DNA of 64,000 nucleotides from NCBI GenBank assembly GCA_913055695.1, contig CAJXKF010000007.1, positions 105,086 to 169,085 of the forward strand, written 5' to 3'. Shown here piece after piece: positions 30,670-40,109 of this stretch. How positions within the stretch are numbered: position 1 is the first letter of the stretch; the number at the start of each line of letters is the position of its first letter. A model generated the notes under the pieces. The model had not been told where the DNA came from, ran no database searches, and saw nothing but the letters and a program-made list of their open reading frames with translations. The DNA comes from an uncultured Methylophaga sp. (GTDB lineage Bacteria > Pseudomonadota > Gammaproteobacteria > Nitrosococcales > Methylophagaceae). Made by a program: the position numbers and the translations under genes.

Positions 30670-32217
30670 CTAGTTTTTGAACATCGATTTAACCCGGCAG
30701 TCTTCGCACATTTTCAGCCTTTCCAGCGCCTGCCCCTGAAACATCGGGTGGTCAGACAATTTGCCGATAATGGTGTCGATCATTTTCTGGGTCGCAAACG
30801 GTTTGTGACAGCTGATGCAGTTGAATACCGGTTCTTCATGTAACAGACGTTTCTGGCGGGCCTGATTTCTGTCGAAAACATAGCGCGGTGATAAATCAAT
30901 CGCATCCTCGGGACAGGCAGTCTCGCATAGACCGCACTGCACGCAGAGATCCTCGATAAAATGCAGCTGCGGTTTATCGACGCCGTCTACCACCGCGCCG
31001 ACCGGACAGACGGACACGCAGGACATACACAAGGTACAGGCCTGTTTATCCACCAGAATTTCACCAAAAGCCGCATCCTCAGTCAGCGTCATCTGTTCTG
31101 GTTTTACAGCTGCCTGCTCATGCAGATGCGTGAGGGCCATGGTGGTCATACGCCGTTTGTCGTTGATACCGGCAAAGCGGGCAGGCTCAATCTTGCTGAC
31201 TTGCGGAGATACTGACAGGGCTGACTGCAGCGTTTCAATATCCCGGCTGTGAAGATACTCAATGCGGCGATCCGATAAGCCCAGTTCCGCCAGCATCGCA
31301 TTACTCTCACCGATACTGCGCTGCAGTTCCTGCCAGTCATGATCGTCGTGGCTGCCGGCGTCCCAAACGACAATTCTGGATACGCCGTAAGCTACGGCTG
31401 AGAGCCAGAAAGGCTGACCGAGGGCAGCGATTTCTTCAATTGAAAACGGCAACACATCATCAGCAAACGGGTAATCATAGGCATCAAGCTGCTGTTGTCC
31501 CAGATTTTCATCATGAATCAGTAACTGCGGCGGCTTAGACTGATAGTGCTCATATTGCTGCAGCATCTGCCGTAGCCGGTTAATGCTGACATCCAGGCTC
31601 GGCAGGCTGTAGCTGATAGCACCGGAAGGACAGACCACAGTACAACTGCCACAGCCCTGACATAAATTCGGATTCACATTGATTAAATCACCGCCGCTGC
31701 TGATCGCTTCCGCGGGACAGGCTTCAATACAGTTAGTGCAGCCTTTGACGCCACGACGACTGTGCGCACAGATATCGGCTCTGTAATCAAAATAACGCGG
31801 CTTATCAAACTCCCCCACCAGTTCGGGTAACTGTTGCAATGCTTCGGCCAGCGCCTGCGGATCATCGCCGGGCGCGAAATAGCCCAGCGGCGGCACTTTG
31901 CTTTTTATCCGGGGGGTATCGCTTAAATCCAGTACCAGATCGACCGTCAGTTCATGTTCACCGAAACGCGCTTGAAACTGACCCAGCCAGCCATTCAGTT
32001 CGCTGAGAGGCTGACGGATCACGGTGACTGTTTCTACTGTTTCTATGTCTGCCTGATCGCTGGAATAAACATACAATTGCAGCGAAGTCAGCCGTGGTAT
32101 GACCCGACTCAGGATTGCGGCCGGGGCAATTAGCAGACAGCGACCACTGGATTCGAAGCTGATTTGCTCTTCAGGCTCAATTGGAATCTGCCCGGCTTCT
32201 ACCACCGCTTTAAGCAA
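30670..32217 (-). CDS. Polyferredoxin (multi-[4Fe-4S]) accessory protein of the fdh cluster
   Basis: CTNCIEACPAEAI, CQGCGSCTVVCPSGAI, CTLCMSCVSVCPVGAV, CVQCGLCETACPEDAI plus C-terminal CISCHKPF/CEDC. Confidence 0.9.
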   Translation of the reverse strand: MLKAVVEAGQIPIEPEEQISFESSGRCLLIAPAAILSRVIPRLTSLQLYVYSSDQADIETVETVTVIRQPLSELNGWLGQFQARFGEHELTVDLVLDLSDTPRIKSKVPPLGYFAPGDDPQALAEALQQLPELVGEFDKPRYFDYRADICAHSRRGVKGCTNCIEACPAEAISSGGDLINVNPNLCQGCGSCTVVCPSGAISYSLPSLDVSINRLRQMLQQYEHYQSKPPQLLIHDENLGQQQLDAYDYPFADDVLPFSIEEIAALGQPFWLSAVAYGVSRIVVWDAGSHDDHDWQELQRSIGESNAMLAELGLSDRRIEYLHSRDIETLQSALSVSPQVSKIEPARFAGINDKRRMTTMALTHLHEQAAVKPEQMTLTEDAAFGEILVDKQACTLCMSCVSVCPVGAVVDGVDKPQLHFIEDLCVQCGLCETACPEDAIDLSPRYVFDRNQARQKRLLHEEPVFNCISCHKPFATQKMIDTIIGKLSDHPMFQGQALERLKMCEDCRVKSMFKN

Positions 32218-32659
32218 GGTCTTTATCCTCTTTATCTTGGTTATCAGGCTGCGTATCAGCTTCTGGAATTGTGTTTTCCGGCATCTCAGGCGGCCGGGTT
32301 TTCTCCTCAGCCAGTTTCAGCATCCGTTTCATCTCATGGGTCACGATATTGCCAAGACTGGCAAAGCGGGTGAAATCATCATCGTATTCATTGAGGCCAT
32401 CACGGATATTAAAATCAGGCTTGCGAAACAGTGCGCGCAACGCCGCCTTTTTGCTGTCTTCATCGACATCGTCCCGTTGCCAGAGCGGTGTTTCCTGCTC
32501 CGACTCTGCTTCTGCAGCCTGAGCCTGTTCCGGACTATCAACAGCCTCAGAGGGCGCCTCAGATTCTACAGGCAAGGATTCCTCTTTATCAGCGCTATCT
32601 ATGTCCAGTTTGCGGCTGGACCAGCGGCTGAGAAAGCCCTGTTCATGCTCACGGCTCAT
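32210..32659 (-). CDS. DUF3306-like protein
   Basis: FLSRWSSRKLD and QRDDVDEDSKKAALRALFRKPDFNIRDGLNEYDDDFTRFASLGNIVTHEMK. Confidence 0.82.
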   Translation of the reverse strand: MSREHEQGFLSRWSSRKLDIDSADKEESLPVESEAPSEAVDSPEQAQAAEAESEQETPLWQRDDVDEDSKKAALRALFRKPDFNIRDGLNEYDDDFTRFASLGNIVTHEMKRMLKLAEEKTRPPEMPENTIPEADTQPDNQDKEDKDLA

Positions 32660-33129
32660 TGCGCACCCCCTTTTTCCGCCTCATGCCATTTACGGCGACG
32701 GCGTTTTTTGGGTGCCGTCGGCTGATAATGAGTAACGACAAAATGTTCCAGCCAGACACACATGGCATCGGCCAGCGGCGCATCAAACACGACTTCATCG
32801 GTTTCCATAAAGGAAGCAGCTTCATCGAAATCCACAGTCGCCAGCATTGGTGCCAGATTGTCACCTTCCTCACTGCAGATAAGGTAGCCCTTGGGTTGAC
32901 CTGACATCAGGTTGTGATAGTAAGCATCACAGTGCTGTTTATACAGCTGAAATTGTAACTCGGTGAGATAAACCAGTTCGCCCTCACTGGCAGCCTGTTG
33001 CAGCCTGGTTTCGTCGAGCCCGGGCATAAACCCCAGTAACTGCCATGAAGTTTTCAGCCAGCGGTGCTGACTGGGTTTTCTCAGTAATACCGCGGTGACC
33101 GGAAAATGGGCGGAAGGTGTGTCCTGCAT
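32656..33129 (-). CDS. DUF3305-like protein
   Basis: VTAVLLRKPSQHRWLKTSWQLLGFMPG; 4-nt overlap with the DUF3306-like gene. Confidence 0.82.
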   Translation of the reverse strand: MQDTPSAHFPVTAVLLRKPSQHRWLKTSWQLLGFMPGLDETRLQQAASEGELVYLTELQFQLYKQHCDAYYHNLMSGQPKGYLICSEEGDNLAPMLATVDFDEAASFMETDEVVFDAPLADAMCVWLEHFVVTHYQPTAPKKRRRRKWHEAEKGGAQ

Positions 33130-33160
33130 AAATCCTGTGACTGCAAAAGCAAACTAAAGT

Positions 33161-35404
33161 TTATTCCGCGACTTCGACGCCACTCACCTTCTGCAGACCG
33201 CGCGGCAGCTTGTGACCACGCTTACCACGCTCACCGGCATAATGCGCCAGATCCGCCGGTTTCAGGGTCAGGTGTCGACGCCCGGCATGCAGGGTCAGGC
33301 TGCTTTCCTGCGGCACGATAATGACCGACTGCAGCCATTCCTGGCCGGCACTGAAACGGGCCTGTGGAATATTGATCAGACGTACACCCTTGCCTTTATT
33401 GAGCGGCGGAATTTCTTTAGCCGCGAAAACCAGTAATCTGCCATCGCCTGAAGCGACTGCGATCTGATCCTGTTCAGGATTTTCCAGCATCAAAGGCGGC
33501 AGGATCTGAGCTCCCTCCGGCACATTAAAGACCGCTTTACCGGCCTTGTTCTTGGCCAGCAGATTTTCCAGCGTGGTGACAAAGCCGTAACCTGCGGTAT
33601 TGGTCAGCAGCACCGGCTTGTCAGCATCGTCAACCGCCAGCACCGAGACAAAACGGACTTCCGGAGGTGACTGCAAGCGACCGCTCAGAGGCTCGCCCTG
33701 ACCTCTTGCCGAGGGCAGTGAGTGTGCTGACAGCGAATAGCTGCGGCCGGTCTGGTCCAGGAACACGATCTGCTGATTGCTGCGGGCCTTGACCGAGGTC
33801 AGATAACGATCACCGGTTCGGTAATTCAGCGAGACCGGATCGACGTCGTGGCCTTTGGCTGCACGCACCCAGCCGCTTTCGGAGAGCACAATGGTTAACG
33901 GTTCGGTCGGCAGCAATTCAGTCGCATCCAGCGCTTTCGCTGCTTTGCGTTCGACGATATGGGAACGGCGATCGTCCCCGAATTTTTCGGCATCGGCAGT
34001 CAGTTCCTTGCGGATCAGTGTTTTCAGACGGTTATCCGAGCCCAGCAGTAATTCCAGCTGTTTGCGTTCTTTCGACAGTTCGTCCTGCTCACCGCGGATT
34101 TTCATTTCTTCCAGCTTGGCCAAATGGCGCAAACGCAGTTCCAGTATCGCTTCTGCCTGGCGGTCACTGATGCCGAAACGTTCCATCATCACCTGCTTGG
34201 GCTCATCCTCGTTACGGATGATGGCAATGACCTCATCGATATTAAGATAGGCAATCAGCAGACCTTCCAGGACATGCATGCGGTCCAGCACTTTATCGAG
34301 CCGGTACTGCAGGCGGCGGCGCACGGTGGTGACGCGGTACTCCAGCCATTCCACCAGCATATCGCGCAGGTTTTTGACCTGCGGGCGGCCATCCATGCCG
34401 ATCATGTTCATGTTAACGCGGTGACTGCGTTCCAGATCAGTCGTTGCGAACAGATGTGACATCAGACCGTCGATATCGACCCGGTTGGAACGCGGTACAA
34501 TCACCAGCCTCACCGCATGTTCGTGATCCGACTCGTCCCGTAGATCGGCAACCATCGGCAGTTTCTTGGCCTGCATCTGGGCGGCGATCTGTTCCAGAAT
34601 CTTGGCACCGGACACCTGGTAAGGCAGCGCATCGATAATGATTTCGCCATCGACTTTGTCATAAGAAGCGCGTTGTTTGATAGAACCGTTGCCGGTTTCA
34701 TAAATCTTGCGGATTTCGTCGCGGCTGGAGACGATTTCAGCACCGGTAGGAAAGTCCGGTCCCTGAATATCTTCCAGAATCTCATCCAGTGTGGTGCGGG
34801 ATGACTTCAACAGTTTGAGACAGGCTTCGACCACTTCGCGCAGATTATGCGGTGGGATATCGGTGGCCATACCGACCGCGATACCGGTGGTGCCGTTAAG
34901 CAGCAGGTTGGGCAAACGCGCCGGCAGCAGCGACGGTTCATCCATGGTGCCGTCAAAATTCGGTACCCAGTCAGCGGTACCCTGCCCCAGTTCACTCAGC
35001 AGCACCTGCGCATAAGGGGCCAAACGCGCTTCGGTATAACGCATCGCAGCAAAAGACTTGGGATCGTCAATTGAGCCCCAGTTGCCCTGACCATCAATCA
35101 GTGGATAACGATAGGAGAAGGGTTGCGCCATCAGCACCATGGCTTCATAGCAGGCCGAGTCGCCATGCGGGTGATATTTACCCAATACATCACCGACGGT
35201 ACGGGCCGACTTTTTATGCTTGGACAGGGCGCTCAGCCCCAGTTCCGACATCGCATAGATAATGCGTCGCTGTACCGGTTTCAGACCGTCGCCGATATGC
35301 GGCAGCGCCCGGTCCAGAATGACGTACATCGAATAATCCAGATAGGCTTTTTCTGTGAAGTCACGCAGTGACAGCTGTTCCAAATCATCGACAATAGCAG
35401 TCAT
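33161..35404 (-). CDS. parC: DNA topoisomerase IV subunit A
   Basis: [36 protein letters not shown]; follows parE. Confidence 0.97.
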   Translation of the reverse strand: MTAIVDDLEQLSLRDFTEKAYLDYSMYVILDRALPHIGDGLKPVQRRIIYAMSELGLSALSKHKKSARTVGDVLGKYHPHGDSACYEAMVLMAQPFSYRYPLIDGQGNWGSIDDPKSFAAMRYTEARLAPYAQVLLSELGQGTADWVPNFDGTMDEPSLLPARLPNLLLNGTTGIAVGMATDIPPHNLREVVEACLKLLKSSRTTLDEILEDIQGPDFPTGAEIVSSRDEIRKIYETGNGSIKQRASYDKVDGEIIIDALPYQVSGAKILEQIAAQMQAKKLPMVADLRDESDHEHAVRLVIVPRSNRVDIDGLMSHLFATTDLERSHRVNMNMIGMDGRPQVKNLRDMLVEWLEYRVTTVRRRLQYRLDKVLDRMHVLEGLLIAYLNIDEVIAIIRNEDEPKQVMMERFGISDRQAEAILELRLRHLAKLEEMKIRGEQDELSKERKQLELLLGSDNRLKTLIRKELTADAEKFGDDRRSHIVERKAAKALDATELLPTEPLTIVLSESGWVRAAKGHDVDPVSLNYRTGDRYLTSVKARSNQQIVFLDQTGRSYSLSAHSLPSARGQGEPLSGRLQSPPEVRFVSVLAVDDADKPVLLTNTAGYGFVTTLENLLAKNKAGKAVFNVPEGAQILPPLMLENPEQDQIAVASGDGRLLVFAAKEIPPLNKGKGVRLINIPQARFSAGQEWLQSVIIVPQESSLTLHAGRRHLTLKPADLAHYAGERGKRGHKLPRGLQKVSGVEVAE

Positions 35405-35422
35405 GGTCTTATCTCTTGTTAC

Positions 35423-37324
35423 TTACAGGGCAGCCAGATCGGCAAGATCGCCGTGCTGTTCCAGCCAGGCTTTTCTATCCGAAGAACGTTTCTTGGCCAG
35501 CAGTTTATCCAGCGTCATCAACGTGTCATCTTCGGCTTGAATCGTGAGCCGGACCAGACGGCGGGTATCCGGTGCCATCGTGGTCTCACGCAGTTGCATC
35601 GGGTTCATTTCACCCAGGCCTTTAAAGCGCTGAATGCTGAGTTTGCCCTTGATGTTTTCCCTTTCGATGCGGTCCAGAATGATTTGCCGCTCTTCATTAT
35701 CGAGGGCGTAAAACACCTGTTTACCCACATCGATACGATACAGCGGCGGCATCGCAACGCAGATATGGCCCGCTTCCACCAGCGGCCGGAAATGACGCAC
35801 AAACAAAGCACAGAGCAGCGTGGCGATATGAGCACCATCCGAATCGGCGTCGGCCAGTATGCAGATTTTACCGTAACGCAGCCCGCTCAAATCATCTGAG
35901 CCCGGATCGACGCCAATGGCGACGGCGATATCATGCACTTCCTGCGAGGCCAGCACCTGAGTCGGTTCCACCTCCCAGGTGTTCAGAATCTTACCGCGTA
36001 GCGGCATGATGGCCTGGAATTCACGATCCCGGCCCTGTTTCGCTGAACCGCCGGCGGAATCACCTTCCACCAGAAACAGTTCGGTACGCGCGGGTTCCTG
36101 TGAGGTACAGTCCGCCAGTTTACCCGGCAGCGCGGGACCGGACTGGACCCTTTTACGCACCACTTTCTTGGCCTGCTTGAGCCGCGACTGGGCATTACTG
36201 ATGGCGAGATCGGCGATCTTTTCACCATCTTCAATATGGTGATTGAGCCAGAGACTGAAAGCATCTTTCACCGCCCCGGAGACAAACCCGGCACATTGTC
36301 TGGAGGACAGCCGCTCTTTGGTCTGGCCGGAAAACTGCGGATCTTCCAGCTTGACCGAGAGTACGTAACAACAGCGCTCCCAGACATCTTCCGGTGTCAG
36401 TTTGACGCCGCGTGGCAGCAGATTACGGAATTCGCAGAATTCTCTCAAGGCATCGAGCACACCACTTCGCAGACCATTCACATGGGTACCGCCCTGCGCG
36501 GTCGGAATCAGGTTGACATAGCTTTCTGCCAGGACCTCTCCCGGTTCCAGCTGCCACATGATGGCCCAGTCGACTTCTTCATTTTCTTCACTGATATGAC
36601 CGACAAACGGTGAGGCCGGTACACAGGGCTCATCAGTCATGGCGGAAGCCAGGTAGGATTTCAGCCCGTCTTCATAACACCAGCGGTCTTCCACTTTCTC
36701 CTTACCGCTGAGATCGGTGAAGGTCACCACCAGGCCCGGACATAACACGGCTTTGGCGCGAAGCACATGACGCAGTCTGGCCACCGAGTATTTGGGGCTG
36801 TCAAAGAAGGATTCATCAGCCCAGAACCGCAGGCTGGTACCGGTGTTACGCTTACCCACGGTACCGATTTCGGACAGCGGTTCTTTCAATACCCCGCCTT
36901 CAAACGCGGTGGCATATTCAATACCATTGCGCTTGATTTTAACTTCCAGCCGGGTAGACAGCGCATTGACGACCGACACCCCCACCCCGTGCAGACCGCC
37001 TGAGTATTTATAGTTCTTGTTGGAGAATTTACCGCCGGCATGCAGACGGGTCAGAATCACCTCAACCCCCGGCACCCCCTCTTCGGGATGAATATCGACC
37101 GGCATGCCGCGACCATCATCGCTGACTTCCAGTGAATTATCCTTGTGCAGGGTGACCTGGACCTGACGGGCGTGGCCGGCTATTGCCTCATCCACGCTGT
37201 TATCGATGACTTCCTGAGCAAGATGGTTGGGTCGCGTTGTATCGGTGTACATGCCCGGTCTCTTGCGGACCGGCTCCAGTCCTGTCAGGACCTCAATCGC
37301 CGAAGCATCGTAGGTATTTGTCAT
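35423..37324 (-). CDS. parE: DNA topoisomerase IV subunit B
   Basis: LTGLEPVRKRPGMYTDTTRPNHLAQEVIDNSVDEA and ELFLVEGDSAGGSAKQGRDREFQAIMPLRGKILN. Confidence 0.97.
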   Translation of the reverse strand: MTNTYDASAIEVLTGLEPVRKRPGMYTDTTRPNHLAQEVIDNSVDEAIAGHARQVQVTLHKDNSLEVSDDGRGMPVDIHPEEGVPGVEVILTRLHAGGKFSNKNYKYSGGLHGVGVSVVNALSTRLEVKIKRNGIEYATAFEGGVLKEPLSEIGTVGKRNTGTSLRFWADESFFDSPKYSVARLRHVLRAKAVLCPGLVVTFTDLSGKEKVEDRWCYEDGLKSYLASAMTDEPCVPASPFVGHISEENEEVDWAIMWQLEPGEVLAESYVNLIPTAQGGTHVNGLRSGVLDALREFCEFRNLLPRGVKLTPEDVWERCCYVLSVKLEDPQFSGQTKERLSSRQCAGFVSGAVKDAFSLWLNHHIEDGEKIADLAISNAQSRLKQAKKVVRKRVQSGPALPGKLADCTSQEPARTELFLVEGDSAGGSAKQGRDREFQAIMPLRGKILNTWEVEPTQVLASQEVHDIAVAIGVDPGSDDLSGLRYGKICILADADSDGAHIATLLCALFVRHFRPLVEAGHICVAMPPLYRIDVGKQVFYALDNEERQIILDRIERENIKGKLSIQRFKGLGEMNPMQLRETTMAPDTRRLVRLTIQAEDDTLMTLDKLLAKKRSSDRKAWLEQHGDLADLAAL

Positions 37325-37477
37325 CGTTTACAAATCAAGTTGAATTTATTCCCATCGAAGATTAGCAGCATCAAAGCCTAACACACAACATTTAAGCTTT
37401 TTTGTTCCGCCACGCTTGACAGCAAGAGTGACAGCCAAAATATTAGAAGTTAATAATTATCTAACATGGAGACTATC

Positions 37478-37681
37478 ATGAATATTGATCGTGCTGTGAT
37501 GGCCTTTGCCGGCTCAGTCATTCTGTTAAGTCTATTGCTGTCGCAACTTCACCATATTGGCTGGCTATGGCTGACAGCTTTTGTCGGCGCCAATTTGTTA
37601 CAGGCTGCCTTTACCGGCTTTTGTCCGCTGACCCGACTACTGAGAAAACGGGGCGTTTCTGCCGGCCCGGCATTTGACTGA
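37478..37681 (+). CDS. DUF2892 (YgaP-type) membrane protein
   Basis: [49 protein letters not shown] upstream of this ATG. Confidence 0.85.
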   Translation: MNIDRAVMAFAGSVILLSLLLSQLHHIGWLWLTAFVGANLLQAAFTGFCPLTRLLRKRGVSAGPAFD

Positions 37682-37904
37682 CGGAGTTTATCCCAGGCTG
37701 CTGAGCCTTCCGCAGCGGAGGGTTTACATAGCGTCTGTATGCACGGGACTTCTCAGCAACATGCGCTGATGATAGTGTGAATATAGACATACACATCGGT
37801 AAACTCGGGCGGACAAAGCCCGCTACTGACTGATAAAATCACTTCAGTGCTGACAAATCCGATGTCCGGATAATTAACTATGCTATCTGTGTGAGGATAT
37901 ATCC

Positions 37905-38483
37905 ATGTTGCGTTCGTTAGCCTTAGTTCTGGCTCTGCTGTTTACCGGCATGATAGCCGCCAGGGCTGAAGATACCGCCCAACAGGCATTCGAAAAAGAT
38001 GCTCAGGCGGCCATCAAGGAACTGGCAAGCAGTCTTAAGTCATCGCTGATGGCGGCAATGAACGAAGGCGGTCCGGCCGAAGCGGTGTCGGTATGTCATC
38101 TGATAGCCCCGACGCTGGCCGCTGAAATTTCCAAGAAATACGGTCTCGAAATCCGTCGCACCAGCCTCAAGGTGCGTAATCCTGCAAATGAGGCCGATGC
38201 CTGGGAAACAGACGTACTGCAACGCTTTGAGACCCGGCTGGCCAGTGGTGAGGCGATACAGAAACTGACCTTCAAAGAGAAAGTCGACAGCGAATCCGGC
38301 AGCCAGTGGCGAATGATGAAAGCCATTCCCACAGATAAAGTCTGTCTTTCCTGTCATGGCAAAAAGATCGCCGAGCCGGTCCAGGCCAGAATAGATACTC
38401 ACTACCCTGACGATATGGCGACCGGCTTCAAGCTGGGTGATATCCGCGGCGCCTTTACCGTCAGCAGAGATATTATCGAATAG
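37905..38483 (+). CDS. DUF3365 periplasmic c-type heme protein
   Basis: Signal peptide; AVSVCHLIAP; EKVDSESGSQWRMMKAIPTDKVCLSCHGK (CxxCH). Confidence 0.88.
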   Translation: MLRSLALVLALLFTGMIAARAEDTAQQAFEKDAQAAIKELASSLKSSLMAAMNEGGPAEAVSVCHLIAPTLAAEISKKYGLEIRRTSLKVRNPANEADAWETDVLQRFETRLASGEAIQKLTFKEKVDSESGSQWRMMKAIPTDKVCLSCHGKKIAEPVQARIDTHYPDDMATGFKLGDIRGAFTVSRDIIE

Positions 38484-38485
38484 GG

Positions 38486-38683
38486 TTATTTGAGGCTGAT
38501 CATTTCGCTGCGGCCTTTGACTTCAAAGCTGAGCTTGTCTTCCTTGGCCAGCCAGCCTAATGCCCGATGCAGGACTTTGCTGTCCAGCTTGGTGTCTTTG
38601 GCGAGTTTGCTCGCTGAGACCACCCCATTTTCAGCAAGATAATGCCAGATAATGCCTGCCGCTGAGCCAATTGCCTCTGTCAT
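38486..38683 (-). CDS. DUF2582-like winged-helix protein
   Basis: 65 aa: AGIIWHYLAENGVVSASKLAKDTKLDSKVLHRALGWLAKEDKLSFEVKG. Confidence 0.85.
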   Translation of the reverse strand: MTEAIGSAAGIIWHYLAENGVVSASKLAKDTKLDSKVLHRALGWLAKEDKLSFEVKGRSEMISLK

Positions 38684-38841
38684 AGCTTCTTCTCCATCAG
38701 TCAGTTGCGTGATGCCCTAAGGCTTTGATTATTTGGCAACTTTTGTGCCAATCAAAAGCGCATGCTAAAGCCTTATTTTTGCAGCAGCATGACAGATGGA
38801 TGCACTTTTTCGGCGCAGTAACAGCAATGACTGCACCGAAA

Positions 38842-40014
38842 TCAGCGTTTTATTTGAGCGACAGCCTCAGCCATTTTAGTCAGCGCCGTTTCCAGCTGTG
38901 CTCTGGGGCAGCCCATATTCAGACGCATAAAGCCAGCGCCGGAATCACCGAAAACGTAACCCGGGTTCATGCCGACACCGGCCTGTTCGATAAAAAATGT
39001 TCGCAGTGCCTGATTGTCCAGCTTGAGCTGACGGCAATCCAGCCACAACAGATAAGTCCCTTCCGGCTCAATCAAGTCAATATCTGCCAGTTCGTGACTG
39101 ATAAAGCCACGTGCTGAGGCCAGTGACTGCTGCAGATAAATCATCAAGGCATCCAGCCAGGCTTCACCGTGACGGTAAGCCGCCTCATAAGCCGTGATAC
39201 TGAAAGGGTTGGCGGCACTGACATGCCAGCTATCGAAAACCTGGTTGATGGCCTTACGGTCATTCTTTTGCGGCACCAGCAATGAAGACAGCCCGAGACC
39301 GGGGATATTGAAGGTTTTGCTCGGGGCGATGGCGGTGAGCACGTTGACTGAGTCAGTCAAATCCGCCAGTGGCAGATGCGTTTGTCCCGGAAAGATCAAA
39401 TCAGCATGAATTTCATCCGAGATAATGGTCATTTCATAACGCGCAGCCAGTGACAGCAGATCCAGTAATTCCTGACGCTGCCAGACCCGGCCCACCGGAT
39501 TATGTGGCGAACACAGTAATAACAGTCTGGCACCGGCCTTGGCGCAGTCTTCCAGGTGGTCGAGATCCATCGAATATCGACCATTTTCAAGCTTCAATGG
39601 ATTGAGCAGCAGTTCCCGACCGGTCTGGGTCACTGCCGTGAAAAACGGAAAATAGACCGGCGGCTGAGCAATCACTTTATCACCGGGCTCAGTCAGGGCT
39701 TCAATCGCGGCATGCAGGGATGGCACCACTCCCGGACACATCATGATATCGCTGCGTTTGACCGACCAGTGATAGCGGCGCTGGCACCAGTCGATCAGAG
39801 ACTGGTACAGTGACTCCGGATACAGCGTGTAACCATAGACAGGGTGCTCGGCTCTTGCCACCAGCGCTTGCGTCACCTCTGGCGGCGCGGCAAAGTCCAT
39901 ATCGGCAACCCACATCGGCATCACATCAGCACGGCCGAAATAGGCCTGCCGGGCATCAAATTTCAGACTGCTGGAATGACTGCGATCTACTGGCCTGTCA
40001 AAATCAAAGCTCAT
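38842..40014 (-). CDS. PatB/MalY-type PLP-dependent C-S lyase/aminotransferase; candidate OvoB
   Basis: DVMPMWVADMDFAAPPEVTQAL, LLLCSPHNPVGRVW, ISDEIHADLIFPG; 95 nt downstream of ovoA on the same strand. Confidence 0.9.
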   Translation of the reverse strand: MSFDFDRPVDRSHSSSLKFDARQAYFGRADVMPMWVADMDFAAPPEVTQALVARAEHPVYGYTLYPESLYQSLIDWCQRRYHWSVKRSDIMMCPGVVPSLHAAIEALTEPGDKVIAQPPVYFPFFTAVTQTGRELLLNPLKLENGRYSMDLDHLEDCAKAGARLLLLCSPHNPVGRVWQRQELLDLLSLAARYEMTIISDEIHADLIFPGQTHLPLADLTDSVNVLTAIAPSKTFNIPGLGLSSLLVPQKNDRKAINQVFDSWHVSAANPFSITAYEAAYRHGEAWLDALMIYLQQSLASARGFISHELADIDLIEPEGTYLLWLDCRQLKLDNQALRTFFIEQAGVGMNPGYVFGDSGAGFMRLNMGCPRAQLETALTKMAEAVAQIKR

Positions 40015-40109
40015 GCTTAACCCGCTATTATTTCAACTCAAGAAACAGCGAGTTTAAGGTCTAGCTGACCGCTTGGGCAATTCACCGCTCAGGAAGACTG
40101 TTAAATGGC

